Shown: in pieces, positions 60,029-64,000 of the stretch | How positions within the stretch are numbered: position 1 is the first letter of the stretch | Layout of the letters: every line of letters begins with the position of its first letter | From: Enterocloster aldenensis | Lineage (GTDB): Bacteria > Bacillota > Clostridia > Lachnospirales > Lachnospiraceae | Reading direction: 5' to 3' | Assembly (NCBI RefSeq): GCF_003434055.1 | Contig: NZ_QVEX01000001.1 | Location: forward strand, 1,179,824 to 1,243,823 | DNA: 64,000 nucleotides | Position numbers and translations under genes: made by a program | The notes under the pieces: model-generated | The model's input: only the letters and a program-made list of their open reading frames with translations | Database searches by the model: none | What the model was told of the DNA's origin: nothing

Positions 60029-61517
60029 GCTTTTTGTCCTCCAATGGCATCCTTATTTCAAACACGGCGCCGCCCTGGCTGCCGTTATAAGCTGTTATTG
60101 TCCCGCCCTGGGCCTCTACAATGGCTTTGCAGATGGTAAGCCCAAGTCCCACGCCTCTTTGTTTATCTCCCTTTTCATAGGCCGTGGTAAAGAAGTTGTC
60201 AAAAATCTTATTAATCTTGTCCTGGGAAAGGCCCACTCCGTTATCTGAGACAGTGAACACAAGGCCGTCCCCCTCCCTCACCACATTAAGGGTAACCGTT
60301 GTGCCGCTTCCGGAATGCCGGAAGGCATTATCCAGAAGGTTGACCAGCACCTGTATGAAAAGTCGGCCGTCCACAGGAAACAGGATGATATCCTCCGGCG
60401 TATGGGACCTTAAGGTATGGTTTCCTATCCGCTTTGACACCAGCCGGACCGCTGATGAGACGATATCGTCCAGCACTTCCTTTTTCTTGTTGATATCCAG
60501 ACGGCCTTCCTGGATCCGTGTCATGTTAAGCAGGTTTTCAACCATGGAACTGAGCCACTCTGAATCCGTACAGATATCCTGTAACATGCTCTTGATTGTG
60601 GCATCGTCCATAATCCCCAGATTGTCCAGAAGGAAACCCGCGCTTGCGCTGATTCCGGTCAGCGGGGTCCTCAGGTCATGGGAAATGCTCCGAAGCAGCG
60701 TGCTCTTAAGCCGCTCCCGCTCCACCTGGACCCGGTTATCCTCCTTTTCCCTGCTTAGCTGTTCCCGCTCAATCACAAGGGTAATCTGGGAAATAACCGT
60801 GTCCACATATATCTTCTCTTCCTGGTTAAGGGTCCATCCGGCACAGTCAAAAATGATGACGCCATATGTCTTTTCCCGGTTCCTGATAGGGACGTACAGA
60901 CCGTTGTCATCCGGGAACTGGCACTCCCCATGTCCGCAGGGAATGGACTGGCGGTAACACCACTCAGCCATGGAGTTAGAGAACTCCGTACCCTCATCCT
61001 CCTTCAGAAGGACTGTCACATGTTTCCCAATCAGACCTGCCAGGCTGGCCTCGCTGTATTCCTTAATCTGCTGGTATCCGGACAGGTTCAGGAAGCCGCT
61101 TCCGATTTCATTGAGCTTGGCCGTTATTTCCGTCTTCTTGTTGGCTATCTGCATCTGTTTCTGAAGCTTCAGCACCAGGGTGGCAACCGTGGCAGCCACT
61201 GCCACGAATATTACGGATGATATTACATAGTTAAGGTCATCCATGTGGAAGGTCAGCTTGGGTTCCGTAAACAGATAGTTAAAGGTAAATGTGAATACAA
61301 AAGCCGCACAGAACGCCCATGCCAGGCTTCCCGTTGCAAGTATGCTGATCAAAACCCCTACCAGGTAAACCAGAAGCAGGTTCTCCGCCCTGATTCCCCA
61401 GCTGTCCAGCACAATGGCCAATATGGTTGAGAATACCCATATGACGGTCATCCTCACACATGCCTTTACAAAATCCAGTACAACATCCCAATGGTTAAAC
61501 ATATATTTATCCTTCAC
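60021..61517 (-). CDS. KdpD-like DUF4118 sensor histidine kinase
   Basis: 498 residues. Four membrane helices of the DUF4118 domain (about 18-118), a GAF-like middle (about 135-250, with LYVPIRNREKTYGVIIFD), the H-box SISHDLRTPLTGI (His 280) and an ATPase domain with LVNLLDNAFRHSGSG (N-box), VSDNGVGL (G1) and GVGLGLTICK (G2). It lacks the cytoplasmic KdpD and USP domains of the classical protein, so it is the short form. It follows the two RCK genes by 19 bases and is coupled to the KdpE-like regulator. Confidence 0.9.
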   Translation of the reverse strand: MKDKYMFNHWDVVLDFVKACVRMTVIWVFSTILAIVLDSWGIRAENLLLVYLVGVLISILATGSLAWAFCAAFVFTFTFNYLFTEPKLTFHMDDLNYVISSVIFVAVAATVATLVLKLQKQMQIANKKTEITAKLNEIGSGFLNLSGYQQIKEYSEASLAGLIGKHVTVLLKEDEGTEFSNSMAEWCYRQSIPCGHGECQFPDDNGLYVPIRNREKTYGVIIFDCAGWTLNQEEKIYVDTVISQITLVIEREQLSREKEDNRVQVERERLKSTLLRSISHDLRTPLTGISASAGFLLDNLGIMDDATIKSMLQDICTDSEWLSSMVENLLNMTRIQEGRLDINKKKEVLDDIVSSAVRLVSKRIGNHTLRSHTPEDIILFPVDGRLFIQVLVNLLDNAFRHSGSGTTVTLNVVREGDGLVFTVSDNGVGLSQDKINKIFDNFFTTAYEKGDKQRGVGLGLTICKAIVEAQGGTITAYNGSQGGAVFEIRMPLEDKKHE

Positions 61518-61536
61518 TGTCCTTTACTGTGGTGTA

Positions 61537-61923
61537 TTACCCAATCATATCCGCAATCATTTCAGGAATATTTATCACCATATCCATTCCCAGCTGCCTG
61601 AAAACCTCCACATTCCTTGGATTCTTCACAACGCACACAGCCTTCCTGACCCCAAAAACCTTCCTGCACATCTGGCATATCTCAAAATTGTCCGTGTCCT
61701 CCGTCCCTATGGCCGCAATCATATCAAAATCCTTTAACCCGGCGTCCGCCAGGACATCTTCCTGACAGGGATTGCCCAGGATTGCCTTGACGTCATAAGA
61801 AGCACACACATGCTCGCAGAACTCTTTATCCTTATCGATTACTGTCACCTTATGGTTCCTGGCCGCCAGAAGGCCAACCAGGATTTTTGCGTAATCGCTG
61901 CTTCCTGCCACCGCTATCTTCAT
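61537..61923 (-). CDS. TrkA-N (RCK) single-domain protein, second of a pair
   Basis: 128 residues from MKIAVAGSSDYAKILVGLL; the ATG overlaps the previous stop (ATGA). A lone Rossmann-type RCK domain: GSSDYAKILVG nucleotide loop, VTVIDKDKEF with the acidic residue that binds the ribose, then a binding-site loop IAAIGTEDTDN. No C-terminal TrkA-C domain, so it is about half the size of KtrA or TrkA. It likely pairs with the neighbouring RCK protein as regulator of a potassium channel or transporter not present in the window. Confidence 0.85.
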   Translation of the reverse strand: MKIAVAGSSDYAKILVGLLAARNHKVTVIDKDKEFCEHVCASYDVKAILGNPCQEDVLADAGLKDFDMIAAIGTEDTDNFEICQMCRKVFGVRKAVCVVKNPRNVEVFRQLGMDMVINIPEMIADMIG

Positions 61924-62357
61924 ACCGCCACCTCCTGGCACACGGACTCTGCCAGATTAAGGTAATCATCCACTGACAGGTTATAGACACAGATTGGCTT
62001 AATGGGCGTATCCCTTATGAGCCGGCTCCTGCTGGTGTCATCCAGGCGCGCATATACCTGGTTTACCTGGAAAATGCGGCTGGCTATCTGTGAAATCAGA
62101 AGGTTGGAATTATCATCCTGGGTGGCTGCGATGAACATGCCTGCCCGTTCAATCCCTGCTTCCTTTAATACCTTGGGGTCAGTGGGGTCCCCTTCCATCT
62201 CAGCCCCGCCGAATCCGTCCGGCAGGTAACGGAAGCTTTCCCTGTCCTTATCTAATACAACCACCTTGTGGCCTTTATTATATAATGTATTGGCCAGCGC
62301 TGCGCCGAAGGGACTGCAGCCAACTATGATGATGCCTTTTGATTTGTGGAATAACAT
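61920..62357 (-). CDS. TrkA-N (RCK) single-domain protein, first of a pair
   Basis: 145 residues. GIIIVGCSPFGAALANTLYNKG is the nucleotide loop, followed by VVVLDKDRES with its ribose-binding acid, GDPTDPKVLKEAGIERA and FIAATQDDNSN. As with its partner there is no TrkA-C domain; the C-terminal ~25 residues extend past the Rossmann fold. AAAGGGGG precedes the ATG. First gene of the RCK–RCK–kinase–regulator operon, with a palindrome and direct repeats just upstream. Confidence 0.85.
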   Translation of the reverse strand: MLFHKSKGIIIVGCSPFGAALANTLYNKGHKVVVLDKDRESFRYLPDGFGGAEMEGDPTDPKVLKEAGIERAGMFIAATQDDNSNLLISQIASRIFQVNQVYARLDDTSRSRLIRDTPIKPICVYNLSVDDYLNLAESVCQEVAV

Positions 62358-62410
62358 GATATTTCCCCCTTTCTACTATATGTTCCCACTTTTATTGTAA
62401 AAGGAAACCA

Positions 62411-62472
62411 TATAAAGAAACTAGGGATAATGTACAAACAGGATATAAAGATTCTATAAAGATATCTTTATA
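62411..62472. promoter_or_regulatory. three TATAAAGA repeats and an 18-base palindrome before the RCK operon
   Basis: TATAAAGA at 62411, 62444 and 62455; the last is part of the perfect palindrome TATAAAGATATCTTTATA (62455-62472). On the minus strand TTGTAC..17..TATATG between them could be the promoter. Candidate binding region for the KdpE-like regulator. Confidence 0.55.
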
Positions 62473-62571
62473 CCCCTGTTTCCTGACTACAATCATATCC
62501 TTAATCCATACCTGTGTCAAATAAAAATTGCATCTGAAAACCATAAGCGCGGACACATACCGTTCCAGCCG

Positions 62572-64000
62572 TCAGTTCCCGTATAGTTTAAGCGACAATA
62601 TGACAGCTGTCCCGCCATACCTGCTGCTTTTTATGACCAGGCTTCCCCGGTATTTATCCAGGATCTGCCGGGATACGGACAAGCCGCCGGACAACACGGA
62701 GCCGCTGTCCCTGCCCTGTTCGAGGGTCCGCTGCAGTTCCTGAAATGAAATCCCGCTTCCGCCGTCAGATACCTCCAGCACCCCATATCCCTGTTCCCTT
62801 CCAAGACTTATATAGACCTTTTCCCGGACAGGCGTATGGATCAGGGCATTATCCAGCACATTGGATACTGCCTGCCTGAGAAGTTCCCTGTCCCCTTGGA
62901 CCAGGATTGGCTCCTGGGGTTTCTTAATCCACAGGATGCGCTCCCTGCCGGCCTTGCCATAGAAGTCCACGGCCCCGGCCGCTGCTTCTGCAAGATCTGC
63001 ATGTTCCTTGTCCCCGGGGACTGAACGGTCCAGGCAGAGCAGGACAGCCGCGTTCCTGAGCCGGTTATACAAGGTGCAGAGTTTTAGGCGCAGGCACGGT
63101 TCCAGGCCGTCTGATTCCTTTAAAATGTCTTCCATGGGCAGACAGAAGTCGCGGTACAGCCCATGTTCCATCCGTTCCTTCCACCCATCCCTTGGCCCGT
63201 TCCCCCCGGGTCCCATATCATATTCCCCGTCCTTTTCCGGGATTCCCTCTTTCTCAATGGCCATGGCCATCTGGGACATTACGGTATTGATAAAGACCAT
63301 ATGGCCGTCATCGATTTCCCTGCCATCCGTATACACGCCTATGACGCCCAGGCATGTATCACGGTTCCTGATTGGCAGGTATACCCATCCGGAGTCCCCG
63401 TAGAATCCTGTATTGGCGCCGCAGACCGTATGGTTCATGTAACACCACTGGGCCGGGGTATCATTGTCCAGCATACCCGGTTCCGGAAAATAGCTTTTTA
63501 TATAATAGGGCGTTCCCAGTCCGCCCGGCCCACGGGCCACATAGACCACGCATCTCTCCCCGGCAGCCTGGTACAGGCTTTTGATGCCATGGTATACAAT
63601 ATTCTCCAGACCGGACAGGGTCAGGTAACCGCTGCTGATTTTGAGAAGGGCTTCCATCCGGTTCTCATTCCTTTGTGCCAGCTTAACCTGCTCCCCCAGG
63701 CGTGAGACAAGAAGTCCCGTGATTGCGGACACACCCATGAAAATCCCCATGGCCACCACGTAGTTGGGGTCGTTGACCCGCAGGGTGAACCTTGGTTCTG
63801 TAAACAGGAAGTTAAAGGTCAGGATACATACCACGGTATAAGCCGTCCCCCAGATAAATTCCTGTATTTCAATCATCATCACAATCACGCTGATAAGGTA
63901 AATCATGATGATATTCTCAGCCCTCATATGGATTCCCCAAAGCCCGGACGCCAGCAGGGTCGCAAGTCCGTATATGACCGCGGCAGCCAGCATCTTCCTC
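62572..64000 (-). CDS. KdpD-like DUF4118 kinase paralogue lacking the H-box His, partial
   Basis: At least 473 residues (ATG at 63993); the frame is open to the right edge, so the true start may lie outside. It aligns with the neighbouring kinase: DUF4118 helices (about 1-100), GAF-like middle (WVYLPIRNRDTCLGVIGVY), and an ATPase domain with AVSNVLDNALIHTP (N-box) and VSDGGSGI (G1). But where the paralogue has HDLRTP this one reads RDFCLP: the phospho-accepting His is replaced by Arg (about 281). Probably a pseudokinase that modulates its paralogue. The second glycine box is also weak (LSGGLSVSRQIL). Confidence 0.85.
   Translation of the reverse strand, partial: RKMLAAAVIYGLATLLASGLWGIHMRAENIIMIYLISVIVMMIEIQEFIWGTAYTVVCILTFNFLFTEPRFTLRVNDPNYVVAMGIFMGVSAITGLLVSRLGEQVKLAQRNENRMEALLKISSGYLTLSGLENIVYHGIKSLYQAAGERCVVYVARGPGGLGTPYYIKSYFPEPGMLDNDTPAQWCYMNHTVCGANTGFYGDSGWVYLPIRNRDTCLGVIGVYTDGREIDDGHMVFINTVMSQMAMAIEKEGIPEKDGEYDMGPGGNGPRDGWKERMEHGLYRDFCLPMEDILKESDGLEPCLRLKLCTLYNRLRNAAVLLCLDRSVPGDKEHADLAEAAAGAVDFYGKAGRERILWIKKPQEPILVQGDRELLRQAVSNVLDNALIHTPVREKVYISLGREQGYGVLEVSDGGSGISFQELQRTLEQGRDSGSVLSGGLSVSRQILDKYRGSLVIKSSRYGGTAVILSLKLYGN

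Noticed and set aside
59339..61517. Complete kdp operon
   Set aside because: The sensor lacks the cytoplasmic KdpD domains and no kdpF, kdpA, kdpB or kdpC gene is found in the window, so gene symbols were not assigned.

Overview
The window looks like a chromosomal segment of a Gram-positive, spore-forming anaerobe of the Lachnospiraceae, most like the Enterocloster / Clostridium clostridioforme group. This is inferred from gene content and order: rpmE–yqhQ–prmC–prfA synteny, a type III glutamine synthetase, choline-binding surface proteins, an indolepyruvate:ferredoxin oxidoreductase behind a T-box, and Shine-Dalgarno-led genes with classical sigma-A promoters. No rRNA, tRNA, phage module, transposase or CRISPR array was seen. 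Most genes lie on the minus strand.

Layout. 1–1.2 kb: ECF sigma factor and its zinc-finger anti-sigma factor (cut by the left edge). 1.4–3.3 kb: an AT-rich two-gene island on the plus strand coding for a Septu-type (PtuA/PtuB) anti-phage pair. 3.4–6.9 kb: prfA, prmC, yqhQ, rpmE. 7–12.2 kb: a putative cystine-use operon (C-S lyase, cystine symporter, CoA-disulfide/persulfide reductase-rhodanese) divergent from a MarR regulator, with a perfect consensus promoter and palindromic sites between them. 12.3–16.7 kb: mscL, rho with a long Q/N/R/S-rich insertion, rarA, a polysaccharide deacetylase. 17–22.1 kb: a phosphocholine surface module: a GH25 muramidase and a second secreted protein, both with choline-binding repeats, beside an HTH–cytidylyltransferase–choline-kinase fusion. 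22.4–29.6 kb: glnN, fba, thrC, a decayed Rpn-type nuclease gene, sfsA, and a Cys/Gly-rich small protein behind a sigma-K-like promoter. 29.7 kb: feoA. 30–35.3 kb: a sugar-acid operon (DapA-type lyase, FAH-family hydrolase, split UxaA dehydratase, KdgT permease) under a divergent IclR regulator.

35.35–36.44 kb is a non-coding convergent gap packed with three large nested palindromes. One of them has a second copy at 59.0–59.3 kb, and the paired arms of the two copies differ by compensatory changes. This is the strongest candidate for something undescribed: a structured RNA or DNA repeat family that carries its own terminator and sits between convergent genes. 36.4–40.7 kb: paaK–iorB–iorA behind a T-box leader with an apparent UGG (Trp) specifier. 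40.8–51.3 kb: uraA, a Suv3-like RNA helicase with a C-terminal zinc ribbon, small DUF genes, an unusual FeoB, an AI-2E-family permease, a DUF3810 metalloprotease-like protein and an anchored M3 peptidase. 51.5–55.6 kb: an apparent operon of an FKBP/trigger-factor-like lipoprotein, xpt, a HAD phosphatase and a membrane-anchored phosphoesterase. 55.9–58.9 kb: M18 aminopeptidase, a leucine-rich-repeat protein, a YHYH/peptidoglycan-binding protein. 59.3–64 kb: a potassium-type signalling locus with a KdpE-like regulator, two KdpD-like DUF4118 kinases (one with the phospho-accepting His replaced by Arg) and two single-domain TrkA/RCK proteins, reaching the right edge.

All family names rest on motif recognition by eye; no database search was run.
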